Positions 1 to 9,407 of a DNA stretch of 43,829 bases are shown here, one piece after another (position 1 is the first letter of the stretch; each line of letters starts with the position of its first letter). The notes beneath the pieces were generated by a model, which saw nothing but the letters and a program-made list of their open reading frames with translations, ran no database searches and was not told the DNA's origin. Location of the stretch: the NCBI GenBank assembly GCA_051879015.1, contig JBJELF010000107.1, positions 1-43,829 of the forward strand, in the 5' to 3' direction. A program made the position numbers and the translations under genes. Source of the DNA: JBJELF01 sp051879015. GTDB taxonomy: Bacteria; Bacillota; Clostridia; Lachnospirales; Lachnospiraceae.

Positions 1-75
1 ATACCTTTGAAATCATACCAAAAACTACAATTGTGCATTTACCGTGACATAAATGACAAGATATCAGCATGCACA

Positions 76-107
76 TAAAAAGGAACCAGTCTTGTTAGAC
101 TGGTTCC
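76..107 (-). terminator. Intrinsic terminator, minus strand
   Basis: A perfect 10-bp stem GGAACCAGTC/GACTGGTTCC with a 6-nt loop is followed on the minus strand by TTTTT. It faces away from the ABC exporter genes, which have their own terminator at 764-807, so it must end another transcript that begins between about 110 and 760. Confidence 0.7.
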
Positions 108-229
108 CAGCGTCAGATTTTCTCATTTATCTTATGTATAAAGATACTATCACTCCCCCAGATAGTATCTCCGGTCCGCGAAAATAGTGTAACAGTTCTG
201 TCTACTGAACCGTTACACCATTTTCTTAA
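76..229 (-). ncRNA. Candidate small RNA of three hairpins
   Basis: Read on the minus strand, three stem-loops follow each other. The first has 19-bp arms at 207-225 and 180-198 with two G-U pairs and an 8-nt loop. The second is a perfect 10-bp stem (161-170 with 142-151) with a G-rich 9-nt loop. The third is a perfect 10-bp stem (98-107 with 82-91) followed by five Ts, an intrinsic terminator. A weak sigma-A-like promoter lies just upstream: TTGAGT at 259-264 and TATGAC at 236-241 (minus strand), 17 bp apart, which would start RNA near 229 at the foot of the first hairpin. No protein-coding frame explains the terminator. I do not recognise a known RNA family. Stacked terminators from unrelated genes are the alternative. 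Confidence 0.35.
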
Positions 230-763
230 TAAACTGTCATACCCCTTTGAACTTGATAACTCAATCTTGTGTTTCCCGTTCCATTTAAGATTCCTGCTAT
301 CTTGATTGAGCTATTTTTTATTATGGTATTTTCTATCTTCATCATATCGACCATTCATTCTGTTATAATTGCTCCATATAGAAATGGATCACTTTTAAGA
401 GAACTCTCCCTCTCTACTGACCGAAAAGATTTTTGAATTCTCCCCATGTATGTTGGTATCCTGGAAACATATCTAAAGACTTCAACTTATTTTTACTCCT
501 TCTTCTCACCGAACCAGATTTTTTATCACCGCCTTTTTCATCTCTGCTTCTATGTCTCTCCTAATCATCTCCCAGCTCTCTCCCATACCAGAAGATTGGT
601 TATGAAATATCCCAAGTTTTACATCCCATTAGCTGTTCCTTTCATACCGCTTATGTATTATATCATATTTATCAAAAAAAGGCTACATTTTTTATCTTTT
701 TTTGCACAATTTTTCTTCATTTTTTTTCAAATTTCGAGGAAAATTTACTTAGGCTAAAATTAT
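230..763. other. Intergenic stretch without a convincing gene
   Basis: Apart from the weak promoter proposed at 236-264, I see no gene here. An open frame at 446-757 on the plus strand is T-rich, has no ribosome binding site, and encodes a Phe/Tyr-rich product typical of chance translation. A 7-bp inverted repeat CTCAATC/GATTGAG (262-268 and about 305-311) followed by a T-run on the plus strand could be a weak plus-strand terminator. Confidence 0.4.
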
Positions 764-807
764 AAAAAATTGACTACCGCAGATATATAATCATCTGCGG
801 TAGTCAA
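764..807 (-). terminator. Terminator of the ABC exporter operon
   Basis: A perfect 15-bp stem (770-784 with 793-807, 8-nt loop) is followed on the minus strand by a T-rich tail. It lies about 115 bp past the stop codon of the second ABC subunit gene and fits as the end of that operon. Confidence 0.8.
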
Positions 808-922
808 CTGTTGTTCGGACATCACACAAACCATGATATGTTTACAAGACCTCACTGCACAATCATCCTACTCAAGAAAAGTCGAAAACATATCAAAATA
901 TCTGCTGCCAAATAATCAGCAA

Positions 923-2680
923 TTATAATGCAAACTGACTCTGATACAGATTTGCGTAGAAACCACCCTTCTTAAGCAGTTCTTCATGATTTCCCTGCTC
1001 AATAATATTTCCATCCTTCATGACCAAGATGACATCCGCTTCTCGAATGGTGGACAGACGATGCGCCACAATAAAACTGGTACGCCCCTTCATCATGTTA
1101 GCAAAGGCTTTCTGAATACGGATTTCAGTACGAGTATCAATGGAAGAAGTTGCCTCATCCAAAATCAACATTGGCGGCAGACAGAGCATAACACGAGTGA
1201 TACACAACAACTGTTTCTGTCCCTGAGACAGACTCCCTCCATCCTCTGTAATCACGGTATCATATCCTTTTGGCAGACGTTTAATAAAACTATGAGCATG
1301 AGATGCCTTGGCGGCAGCTATTATTTCCTCCTCAGTAGCATCGGGCTTTCCCATAATAATATTGTCTCGGATCGTTCCAGACTTCAGCCATGTCTCCTGC
1401 AAAACCATACCATAATTGCTGCGAAGGCTCTCCCTAGTCACATGGCGAATATCATTGCCTTCTACTTGAATACTTCCCGAGTTGACATCATAGAAACGCA
1501 TCAGCAGATTAATCACGGTAGTCTTTCCACAACCTGTCGGACCAACAATAGCTACTCTCTGACCTGGCTTAACTGTCAAATTGAAATCCTGAATCAACTT
1601 CTTATCCTCCACATAAGAGAAATTGACATGATCCAAAGTAATATTTCCATCTACATGATCCAGCACTACTGCATCCACATCATCTGGAATTTGAGGTTCT
1701 TCCTCAATCAGCTCAAAAACACGGGCAGCACAAGCCAACGCATTTTGCAGCTCAGTGATTACGCCGGAAATTTCATTAAAAGGCTTCGTGTACTGATTGG
1801 CATAACTCAAAAAGCAAGACAAACTACCGACCGTCATTCGCCCAGAGATAACGGACATAGCTCCTGTCAGAGCAACAGCTGCATACACCAAGCTATTGAC
1901 AAATCGAGTAGCTGGATTGGTGATGGAGGAAAAAAATGTCGCACGCAGAGAGCAATCAGCTAAACGCTCATTGATTTCATCGAAACGCTCCAACGCCTCG
2001 TCCTCATGACCAAAGGCCTGCACTACCTTTTGATTGCCAATCATCTCATCAATCAAAGCTGTCTGCTCTCCTCGAGTGACAGACTGCAATTTAAACATAC
2101 TGTAAGTCTGGTTTGCAATAAACCTGGCTACTAACAAAGAAATTGGAGTCAAACAAACAACCACAATGGTAATCTGCCACTGAATGGACAACATAAACAA
2201 TAAAGTACCAATAATCGTAACCACACCGGTAAACAACTGAGTAAAGCCCATCAGCAAACCATCAGCAAACTGATCCACATCAGCAATGACACGGCTCACT
2301 ATCTCACCATAAGAATGAGCATCAATATATTTTAATGGAAGAATTTCTATTTTTTTGAACGCTTCATCTCGTACATCACGCACCACCTGATAGGTGATTT
2401 TATTGTTGATGGTATTCATCAGCCACTGGAACAGTGCCGTCAACGCTGCTAACAAGGCAACTTTACTCAAAATTTCACGAATCTGTTCAAACTGAACATT
2501 ACCTTCCACAATATAGTCAATCGCACGACCAATTAGTATTGGAAGATACAGTGTCAATGCCACGCTTGCAGCCGCCAAAATAATGGTACAAATTAACAAC
2601 ACCCAATAGCGGCGAATGTAACGCATCACCTTCTTCAAGGCATCCATTTGTCCGGTTGGTGCTTTTTCTTGCTTACTCAT
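923..2680 (-). CDS. ABC exporter half-transporter, catalytic subunit
   Basis: This 585-residue protein has the type IV ABC exporter layout: about six membrane helices in residues 1-320, then a nucleotide-binding domain. Walker A reads GPTGCGKTT, Walker B LILDEATS with the catalytic Glu, and the switch His is present in SFIVAHRLS. Its signature motif is LSQGQ instead of LSGGQ. Start and upstream stop overlap as ATGA, so translation is coupled with the partner gene. The partner has a degenerate catalytic site, so the two should form a heterodimer of the TM287/288, BmrCD or LmrCD kind, with this subunit supplying the competent Walker B. Known relatives export drugs, lipids or peptides; the substrate here cannot be told from sequence. 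Confidence 0.9.
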   Translation of the reverse strand: MSKQEKAPTGQMDALKKVMRYIRRYWVLLICTIILAAASVALTLYLPILIGRAIDYIVEGNVQFEQIREILSKVALLAALTALFQWLMNTINNKITYQVVRDVRDEAFKKIEILPLKYIDAHSYGEIVSRVIADVDQFADGLLMGFTQLFTGVVTIIGTLLFMLSIQWQITIVVVCLTPISLLVARFIANQTYSMFKLQSVTRGEQTALIDEMIGNQKVVQAFGHEDEALERFDEINERLADCSLRATFFSSITNPATRFVNSLVYAAVALTGAMSVISGRMTVGSLSCFLSYANQYTKPFNEISGVITELQNALACAARVFELIEEEPQIPDDVDAVVLDHVDGNITLDHVNFSYVEDKKLIQDFNLTVKPGQRVAIVGPTGCGKTTVINLLMRFYDVNSGSIQVEGNDIRHVTRESLRSNYGMVLQETWLKSGTIRDNIIMGKPDATEEEIIAAAKASHAHSFIKRLPKGYDTVITEDGGSLSQGQKQLLCITRVMLCLPPMLILDEATSSIDTRTEIRIQKAFANMMKGRTSFIVAHRLSTIREADVILVMKDGNIIEQGNHEELLKKGGFYANLYQSQFAL

Positions 2681-4404
2681 ACGCCCGCTCCCTTCTTCTC
2701 AAACTGAGAATAATAAATTTCCTGATAAACTTCGCAGGACTTCAGCAGCTGGTCATGAGTTCCCTTCCCAACTACTTTGCCATCGTCCAGTACCAAAATC
2801 ATATCTGCAAACTGAATGGAAGAGGCACGCTGGGACACGATAAACACCGTTGGTCTGGACTTCATCTCACGAATGGAGCGCCGCAAAGCAGCATCCGTCG
2901 CAAAATCCAATGCTGAGGCACTGTCATCCAAAATTAAAATTTCTGGATGTTTGACCAATGCTCTGGCAATTGTAAAACGCTGTCTTTGACCACCAGACAG
3001 ATTCTTTCCACCCTGAGTAATCTTGTAATCTAATCCACCTTCTTTGCCGTCGACTACTTCCCTCGCCTGAGCAATGCTTAAAGCTTCATAAATCTCTGCA
3101 TCGGTAGCATCCTTCTTACCCCACTGCATATTTTCACGGATTGTACCCGCAAACAAAACCGCCTTCTGCGGAACTACGCCCACCTTATCACGAAGGGCTG
3201 TCAATTTATAATCCCTGACATTGATGCCGTCCACCAGCACTTCCCCCGACACTGCATCATAGAAGCGAGGAATCATATTGACGATGGAGGTTTTACCAGA
3301 ACCCGTGCCGCCAATAATACCAATGGTCTGTCCTCTCTTAACAGCAAAATCAATATCTGTTAAGGAATCATCACCAGCATTTTTATAACGCAAATTGACA
3401 TGTCGAAACTCTACCACATTTTCATCAGAATGACTTTCCATTTGGCTGCCATCGTCTAAGCTGGACTCCATCTCCAGAATATTTTGAATACGATTTCCAC
3501 ATGCCACACTCTTCGTCAAACTGATAATCATATTTGCCATCTTTACCAACTCAACCAGAATCTGGGACATATAGTTGTAGAGAGCAATGACCTGACCTTG
3601 GAGCAAAATACCGTGGGATACCTGCAGAGCGCCAATCCAGATGAGAATCACAATTCCCAGATTGACCATAACATAGGTCACTGGATTCATCAGCGCAGAA
3701 ATACGGCCTACATGCTTCTGCAGCTCCGTCAAATCCTGATTTTCTGTCTCAAATTTTTGGATTTCCTGTCTTTCTTTGCCAAAAGCGCGAATGACACGCA
3801 CACCCGTCAAATTTTCTCTGGTCGTGCCAAGTACCGTATCCAACTTAGACTGTACCTTCCTGTACATTGGAATACTCCACAGCATGATACCAAAGACAAC
3901 GACACACAATAGTGGAATTAAAACAACGAATACCAAAGCAGCTTTTACATCAATCGTAAAGGCCATAATCATGGCACCAAAGACCACAAATGGGGAACGC
4001 AGCAGTAAGCGTAGCGTCAAATTGACACCAGACTGAACTTGATTCATATCACTAGTCATACGCGTAATCATAGTTGAAGTACCCAGAGTATCAATCTCCG
4101 AATAAGACAATTTCTGCAGATGGGCAAACAACACATGCTTGATTTTTTTTGTAAATCCTACCGCCGCTTTCGCTGCAAAGTACTGAGCAGTAATGGAACA
4201 GGTCAAACCAATCAATGCAAGAGCCACCATGACCAGACACATCTTCCCCACATAGCCTTTGTCTTGATTGGCAATACCCTGATCGATGATAGCAGCCACA
4301 ACCAAGGGAATAATCAGTTCAAAGGAAGCCTCCAACAGCTTAAACAATGGTCCGAGAATACTTTCCTTTGTGTACTCCTTCAAGTAAACAAGTAACTTTT
4401 TCAC
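2677..4404 (-). CDS. ABC exporter half-transporter, degenerate subunit
   Basis: This 575-residue partner has six membrane helices, Walker A (GGTGSGKTS), a canonical signature LSGGQRQR, but Walker B ends in Asp (LILDDSAS) and the switch His is replaced by Gln (VFIVSQRAS). Those two losses mark the non-hydrolysing subunit of a heterodimeric exporter. The longer frame opens at 4446, but I choose the GTG at 4404: it gives MKKLLVYLKEYTKES, and AAAGGAG at 4410-4416 sits 5 nt upstream, whereas the 14 extra residues lack a good ribosome binding site. It is first in a two-gene operon. The proposed promoter is at 4494-4522. Confidence 0.88.
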   Translation of the reverse strand: MKKLLVYLKEYTKESILGPLFKLLEASFELIIPLVVAAIIDQGIANQDKGYVGKMCLVMVALALIGLTCSITAQYFAAKAAVGFTKKIKHVLFAHLQKLSYSEIDTLGTSTMITRMTSDMNQVQSGVNLTLRLLLRSPFVVFGAMIMAFTIDVKAALVFVVLIPLLCVVVFGIMLWSIPMYRKVQSKLDTVLGTTRENLTGVRVIRAFGKERQEIQKFETENQDLTELQKHVGRISALMNPVTYVMVNLGIVILIWIGALQVSHGILLQGQVIALYNYMSQILVELVKMANMIISLTKSVACGNRIQNILEMESSLDDGSQMESHSDENVVEFRHVNLRYKNAGDDSLTDIDFAVKRGQTIGIIGGTGSGKTSIVNMIPRFYDAVSGEVLVDGINVRDYKLTALRDKVGVVPQKAVLFAGTIRENMQWGKKDATDAEIYEALSIAQAREVVDGKEGGLDYKITQGGKNLSGGQRQRFTIARALVKHPEILILDDSASALDFATDAALRRSIREMKSRPTVFIVSQRASSIQFADMILVLDDGKVVGKGTHDQLLKSCEVYQEIYYSQFEKKGAGV

Positions 4405-4493
4405 TTTTTCTCCTTTCTTTTTGACAAGATTTTTTGATGATGTCATTTTCGTGATGTTGGGGACAAAAGGTATTTTGCCCCTGATATTCTTTT

Positions 4494-4522
4494 ATTTTAC
4501 TATTACTTGACTGATATCGCAA
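4494..4522 (-). promoter_or_regulatory. Sigma-A promoter of the ABC exporter operon
   Basis: On the minus strand TTGCGA (4517-4522) and TAAAAT (4494-4499) are separated by 17 bp, about 90 bp upstream of the GTG start. This is a good but not perfect match to the vegetative consensus. Confidence 0.5.
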
Positions 4523-4553
4523 GCAAATCGTGATAACTTTTCTCTATTTTTTC

Positions 4554-4582
4554 TTGCGCTGAGAGAAGGAATCTCTTATACT
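4554..4582 (+). promoter_or_regulatory. Sigma-A promoter of pepP
   Basis: TTGCGC (4554-4559) and TATACT (4577-4582) are 17 bp apart, 35-40 bp ahead of the aminopeptidase start. The spacer holds a short inverted repeat AGAGA/TCTCT (4562-4576), a possible operator. Confidence 0.6.
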
Positions 4583-4623
4583 TAGTTATAAACAACTATA
4601 TCATTGATAAGGAGATTATGACG

Positions 4624-5865
4624 ATGAATTTGAAAGAAAGACGCCAACATGTCTATAACAAAATGCAGCCTCATTCTGCTTTAATCTTATTTTCCGGTAT
4701 TGAAATGCATGTCAGTGCCGACGAATACGCACCATTTGAGGCAAACCGCAACTTTTTCTATCTCACAGGACTGTGCAGAGAGCGCATGATTTTAATGATG
4801 GACAAATCGGGATCTACCGAAAAAACGATCTTATTTATCGAAGAGGCAAACCCTACCCTTGTGCGCTGGACCGGAAAACGTGTCAGCAAAGAGGAAGCAA
4901 AAGAAATTTCTCAGATTGACCAGGTATATTTTTTGGATTCTTTTGACAGTATGGTCAACTACCTCATGCGCGGTGGTGTGGAAACACTCTATTTTGACTG
5001 CTACCGCTATCAAATGGAAGATTTGCCCGATTATAATCTGGCACAAGCACAAATCTTTGCCTCCAAATATACCGGTGTACAGATCAAAGATTTGTCCCCT
5101 ATTGTGGCACAAATGCGCATGAGCAAGGACGAGACCGAAATTGCCAAGCTTAGACAAGCCATCTGCATCACCAATCAGGCACTGCAGCATGTGATGAGCC
5201 GTTTGAAACCTGAAATGAAGGAATATCAAGCCCAAGCTGAATTTGAATACATGATTCACTATCTTGGTGCCGACGGCCCCGCCTTTTCTACCATCGCAGG
5301 AAGCGGAGCCAATGGCACCATGATGCACTACAATACCAACCACGATACCTGCAAAGACGGTACCTTACTTTTGATGGATTTAGGGGCAAAATATCAAAAC
5401 TATTGCGCTGATATTACCCGCACCTATCCTGTAAACGGCACCTACTCTCCACGCCAACGCCAAGTTTATAACATTGTCTTGAAAGCGAACCAAGCAGTAG
5501 CTGCTTCCGCCAAACCGGGAATGCGCCTGAGCGAATTAAATCAGATATGCTCTCAGGTTCTCGCAGAGGGCTGCATAGAGTTAGGCTTAATTCAGGATGC
5601 ATCTGAAATCAACAAATATTATATGCACGGTGTGTCACACCACCTTGGCATCGATGTTCACGATGTGACTGTCGGAAAAGATGAACCATTGGAGATTGGC
5701 GCCGTCATCACAGATGAGCCTGGCCTTTACATTGATGAATGGGAAATCGGCATCCGCATTGAGGACGATCTGCTCATCACACCCGATGGATGTGAGGTAC
5801 TTTCTGCAGATATTATCCGCACCGCTGATGAAATTGAAGCCTTTATGGCACATCAAAAAAATTAA
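4624..5865 (+). CDS. pepP: Xaa-Pro aminopeptidase, M24B family
   Basis: This metallopeptidase removes an N-terminal residue that precedes proline, in peptide turnover in the cytoplasm. It has the N-terminal aminopeptidase P domain (about residues 1-130) and a C-terminal pita-bread domain. The metal ligands of the M24 family are all visible: Asp in LLMDLGA (about 250), Asp in CADITRT (about 261), His in HGVSHHLG (about 335), Glu in TDEPGLY (about 364) and Glu in RIEDD (about 379). Length (413) is normal. Two ATGs lie at 4618 and 4624; AAGGAG at 4609-4614 is 3 nt from the first and 9 nt from the second, so I choose the second. It is a single-gene unit with its own promoter and terminator. Confidence 0.9.
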   Translation: MNLKERRQHVYNKMQPHSALILFSGIEMHVSADEYAPFEANRNFFYLTGLCRERMILMMDKSGSTEKTILFIEEANPTLVRWTGKRVSKEEAKEISQIDQVYFLDSFDSMVNYLMRGGVETLYFDCYRYQMEDLPDYNLAQAQIFASKYTGVQIKDLSPIVAQMRMSKDETEIAKLRQAICITNQALQHVMSRLKPEMKEYQAQAEFEYMIHYLGADGPAFSTIAGSGANGTMMHYNTNHDTCKDGTLLLMDLGAKYQNYCADITRTYPVNGTYSPRQRQVYNIVLKANQAVAASAKPGMRLSELNQICSQVLAEGCIELGLIQDASEINKYYMHGVSHHLGIDVHDVTVGKDEPLEIGAVITDEPGLYIDEWEIGIRIEDDLLITPDGCEVLSADIIRTADEIEAFMAHQKN

Positions 5866-5917
5866 AACGGAATTAACGCATCCGCGAAATCCCTGCAAAA
5901 AATAACTGTCTCCCACA

Positions 5918-5965
5918 AAAAAAGAGAAGACGTCATCATCAGAATATGAGACTCTTCTCTTTTTT
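5918..5965. terminator. Bidirectional terminator between pepP and the PTS gene
   Basis: Arms 5918-5929 and 5954-5965 are a perfect 12-bp match, A-rich on the left and T-rich on the right. It therefore has a T-run in both directions and can end both converging genes. Confidence 0.8.
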
Positions 5966-5976
5966 AATATGGTCAT

Positions 5977-8202
5977 TTACTTCTCTACTGTATCAATAGC
6001 AAACAATGGCTCTCCTGCCTGAATCTCTCCTTCATGCAATAATCTCACCCTCTGATTTTCTGTCAGTTCTGGACATATAATCGGTGTCATCAGGGAAGGT
6101 ACCTTTGGTCGGATAACCTCCAAGTCCACTTTTAAAATGGGATCTCCCTTCTTAACCACAGTGCCGCGCTCTGCTAGTACTTCAAATCCCTCTCCATTTA
6201 ACTGTACCGTATCGATACCTACATGAATCATCAAATTGATGCCGGAATCCGTAGAAAAGACCAATGCATGTTTTGTCTCAAAAACAAAACTTATCGTTCC
6301 ATCCGTAGGAGCACATAACAGAGAGTCGGTTGGCGTAACTACTGCTCCGTCACCCACCATACGTTGAGAAAAAGTCTCATCCGGTGCGGCAGACAAATCA
6401 GCTGCAATGCCCGTAAATGGACTGAAAATCGTCACGGTAGAAATCAACTTCTTACCGCCTTCTATTGTTTCATTCTCATCTCCATTCCATTGTGTTTCCA
6501 TAAAATCAGATAAGTCTTTAGCATCGGATTGATTTTGCTCATTCTCTTGCTCACTATATTCTGCTTCTTCCTGCTCTTTTTCTTTGATGACAAACTCCAC
6601 ATTTGGAGCTTGATCCAGGTAATCCTCCAAATTTGACTTGATGATAGTGACACGAGGACCAAAAACTACCTGCACTGCGTTTCCATGCTGTACTACCCCT
6701 GTAGCTCCTGCTGATTTTAGAAGCTTTGAATTGACTAACTCTGGACGATGGACACTGCAGCGCAGCCGAGTGGCGCAGCAATCTAACTCACTAATGTTTT
6801 TCTTACCACCCAAACCATTCGTAATCGCTTCACTGATGACATCCATCGGCTTTTCCTCCTCAGAGGTCTCCGATTCCTTAATGCCTTTTTTCTTTTCATA
6901 CACATCCATTTTCGTATACAGCTTAGTTTCTTCTTCGTCCTCTCTCCCTGGAGTCTTAAGATTAAACTTTAAGATGACCAAACGGAAAATTACATAATAC
7001 AAGGCAAAATAAATCAATCCAACTGGAATAATCAGCATCCAACTGGTCTTTTCGTTGCCCTGCAAAATACCATACAAAAATAAATCAAAAAATCCACCTG
7101 AGAAGGTCACGCCCACGGCAATATCACACATATGGGCAACCATATAAGCAGACCCGGCCAGCACCACCTGAATGGCAAACAGGTAAGGAGAGACAAACAA
7201 AAAGGAAAACTCCAAAGGTTCTGTGATACCCATCATCATACTTCCAAGTGATGCTGACAGTAATAGCTTGCCTGCTTTTTTCTTTTTCTCCTTTTTCGCA
7301 CAATGATACATGGCAAGGGCTGCTCCCGGCAAACCAAACATCATAAAAATAAACTCCCCAGAAAAATATCGGGTTGCTTCCACACTGTAATGAGTTACAT
7401 GAGCAGAATCTGCCAACTGAGCAAAGAAGATATTTTGACCGCCTTCTACTACACTTCCCGCCACTTCCATGGTGCCGCCCAACGCAGTTTGCCAAAATGG
7501 AAGATAAAAGAGATGATGCAGTCCAAATGGCATCAACACTCGTTTCAAAACTCCAAAGACAAAAGTTCCCGCATATCCGCTGTCTGTCATCATAGTTCCC
7601 AAGATATACACAGCCCTTTGAATGGGAGGCCATAGGAAAAACAACAAAATTCCTACTGCCAGATAGACAACACTAGAAATAATCGGAACAAAACGAGTAC
7701 CGCCAAAAAAAGAAATTACATCTGGCAGCATAATTTTGTTAAAACGATTGTGGAGCGCACCTACGCCTAATCCTACAATCAAACCGCCAAATACCCCCAA
7801 CTCCAATGTAGAAATTCCTAATACTGTGGTATAGGTACCTTCTGCCAGCCCTTGCATCCATTCCCCATTTTCTGTAATCTGACCATTCATCACTAACATC
7901 GTATGAATTGTTGTGTGCATCACAATATAGGCTAGAGCAGCACTAAAACCTGCCACTTCTTTCGCTCGTTTCGCCATGCCAATAGCCACGCCTATGGCAA
8001 ACAACAACGCAACATTGGAAAAAATTGCCTTCCCCGCCTGATTCATCGTCTGTATCAATGTATAAAGTACCGTGCCATCTTCCACAAACTCCCTTAGTCC
8101 GCTGGAAACTGCCAACAAAAATCCTGCAATGGGCAGCACTGCAATGGGCATTACAAAGCTTTGCCCTACGCGCTGCAATGTGCCGTAAATTCTATCCTTC
8201 AT
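5977..8202 (-). CDS. PTS sugar transporter EIICBA, glucose/maltose type
   Basis: This 741-residue protein imports and phosphorylates a hexose or disaccharide using phosphoryl groups from HPr. Domains run EIIC (about 1-425, many membrane helices, with GITEPLEF and PFGLHHLFYLPFW motifs), EIIB (phospho-Cys in DCCATRLR near 473, the second Cys being the acceptor by alignment) and EIIA (phospho-His in HVGIDTV near 659). A long acidic linker joins EIIB to EIIA. The PFGLHHLFYLPFWQT stretch resembles maltose/glucose PTS permeases more than N-acetylglucosamine ones, but the exact sugar is unsure. GGGAGG lies 8 nt before the ATG. A small hairpin GCTGCC/GGCAGC (8218-8235) sits just upstream of that site. 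No antiterminator target was recognised. Confidence 0.88.
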   Translation of the reverse strand: MKDRIYGTLQRVGQSFVMPIAVLPIAGFLLAVSSGLREFVEDGTVLYTLIQTMNQAGKAIFSNVALLFAIGVAIGMAKRAKEVAGFSAALAYIVMHTTIHTMLVMNGQITENGEWMQGLAEGTYTTVLGISTLELGVFGGLIVGLGVGALHNRFNKIMLPDVISFFGGTRFVPIISSVVYLAVGILLFFLWPPIQRAVYILGTMMTDSGYAGTFVFGVLKRVLMPFGLHHLFYLPFWQTALGGTMEVAGSVVEGGQNIFFAQLADSAHVTHYSVEATRYFSGEFIFMMFGLPGAALAMYHCAKKEKKKKAGKLLLSASLGSMMMGITEPLEFSFLFVSPYLFAIQVVLAGSAYMVAHMCDIAVGVTFSGGFFDLFLYGILQGNEKTSWMLIIPVGLIYFALYYVIFRLVILKFNLKTPGREDEEETKLYTKMDVYEKKKGIKESETSEEEKPMDVISEAITNGLGGKKNISELDCCATRLRCSVHRPELVNSKLLKSAGATGVVQHGNAVQVVFGPRVTIIKSNLEDYLDQAPNVEFVIKEKEQEEAEYSEQENEQNQSDAKDLSDFMETQWNGDENETIEGGKKLISTVTIFSPFTGIAADLSAAPDETFSQRMVGDGAVVTPTDSLLCAPTDGTISFVFETKHALVFSTDSGINLMIHVGIDTVQLNGEGFEVLAERGTVVKKGDPILKVDLEVIRPKVPSLMTPIICPELTENQRVRLLHEGEIQAGEPLFAIDTVEK

Positions 8203-8257
8203 GAATAAATCCTCCCTGCTGCCCCCTCTGGCAGCCTAAATTTTCCCCCAATCGTCC

Positions 8258-8286
8258 TTTACATTGACCCTAATGTTTGATAAAAT
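8258..8286 (+). promoter_or_regulatory. Sigma-A promoter of the YeiH-family gene
   Basis: TTTACA (8258-8263) and TAAAAT (8281-8286) are 17 bp apart, about 40 bp ahead of the start codon. Confidence 0.6.
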
Positions 8287-8326
8287 AACCTCAACATCAT
8301 AAATGTTTTATTTAAGGAGGTTTTTT

Positions 8327-9358
8327 ATGGATTGGATCCAAAAAAATGGAAAGGGATTGCTGCTTTGCCTCGTCATCGCCATCCCTTCTTGGTTTCTCGG
8401 AAAACAATTTCCGATTATCGGCGGAGCCGTCATCGCCATCTTGGCTGGTATGATTGTTACACTCTTCATCAAAGACAAGCGCAACTTTGAGTCTGGTATC
8501 AAATTTACTTCCAAAAAAATTCTGCAATGGGCAGTCATTCTTTTGGGATTTGGCTTAAACTTGAATGTCATTTTTGAGACCGGAAAGCAATCTCTTCCTA
8601 TTATCGTATGCACAATTACCACTTCTCTGGTAATTGCATTTGTGCTGCATAAGGCAATGAAAATTCCCTCAAAAATTTCTACCTTGGTCGGCGTTGGTTC
8701 TTCCATTTGCGGAGGTTCTGCCATCGCAGCAACAGCACCCGTCATTGACGCAGATGATGAGGAAGTCGCACAGGCAATTTCTGTCATCTTTTTCTTCAAT
8801 GTCCTTGCTGCCATTATTTTCCCAACCTTTGGAAATTTGATTGGTTTTGACACAACCTCTGGTGAGGCATTTGGAATCTTTGCCGGTACCGCCATCAACG
8901 ATACTTCCTCGGTTACTGCTGCTGCCAGCACTTGGGACAGCATGTGGAACCTTGGCTCCGACACTTTAGATAAAGCCGTTACTGTAAAATTGACCCGTAC
9001 TCTCGCCATCATTCCAATCACTTTGGTTCTCGCCTTTTTACGTACCAGAAAAGAAAAAAATAACTCCGGCAAGAAAGTCAGCTTCAAGCAGATTTTTCCA
9101 TTTTTTATTCTCTACTTTATCGGTGCCTCTATCATTACAACGATTGCTGTGAGCTTGGGTGCAGACGCTTCTTTCTTTAGTCCAATCAAGGAACTGAGTA
9201 AGTTTTTCATCGTCCTTGCTATGGCAGCCATTGGACTAAACACCAATATTGTAAAGCTGATAAAAACTGGCGGAAAGCCCATCATTATGGGTGCTTGCTG
9301 CTGGATTGGTATCACCGCAGTCAGCTTACTGATACAGCATGTGATGGGCATCTGGTAA
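8327..9358 (+). CDS. YeiH/YadS-family putative sulfate exporter
   Basis: This 343-residue protein has about ten hydrophobic helices and the diagnostic segment GVGSSICGGSAIAATAPV followed by a conserved acidic DADDEE. It matches the UPF0324 family annotated as putative sulfate exporters. The family's biochemical role is poorly established. A longer frame begins at 8303, but AAGGAGG at 8314-8320 lies inside it and is 6 nt before ATG 8327, which gives MDWIQKNGKG as a natural N terminus. It is a single-gene unit, divergent from the PTS gene. Confidence 0.82.
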   Translation: MDWIQKNGKGLLLCLVIAIPSWFLGKQFPIIGGAVIAILAGMIVTLFIKDKRNFESGIKFTSKKILQWAVILLGFGLNLNVIFETGKQSLPIIVCTITTSLVIAFVLHKAMKIPSKISTLVGVGSSICGGSAIAATAPVIDADDEEVAQAISVIFFFNVLAAIIFPTFGNLIGFDTTSGEAFGIFAGTAINDTSSVTAAASTWDSMWNLGSDTLDKAVTVKLTRTLAIIPITLVLAFLRTRKEKNNSGKKVSFKQIFPFFILYFIGASIITTIAVSLGADASFFSPIKELSKFFIVLAMAAIGLNTNIVKLIKTGGKPIIMGACCWIGITAVSLLIQHVMGIW

Positions 9359-9375
9359 TGCAAGCTAAAACACAA

Positions 9376-9398
9376 ACAGCTATATATCAATCAGCTGT
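9376..9398. terminator. Weak hairpin between converging genes
   Basis: A 6-bp stem ACAGCT/AGCTGT with an 11-nt loop lies between the convergent YeiH and LacI genes, with T-rich sequence on either side. It could be a weak shared terminator. Confidence 0.35.
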
Positions 9399-9407
9399 CA
9401 CTGGTTT

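Noticed and set aside
446..757. 103-residue open frame on the plus strand
   Set aside because: T-rich DNA giving a Phe/Tyr/Leu-rich product, no ribosome binding site, and no recognisable domain; likely chance.
986..1963. 325-residue frame antisense to the ABC exporter gene
   Set aside because: Lies fully inside a clear ABC transporter gene on the other strand; the product has no domain and no binding site.
8308..9087. 259-residue frame antisense to the YeiH-family gene
   Set aside because: Shadow of a membrane-protein gene with strong codon bias; the opposite frame is clearly the real one.
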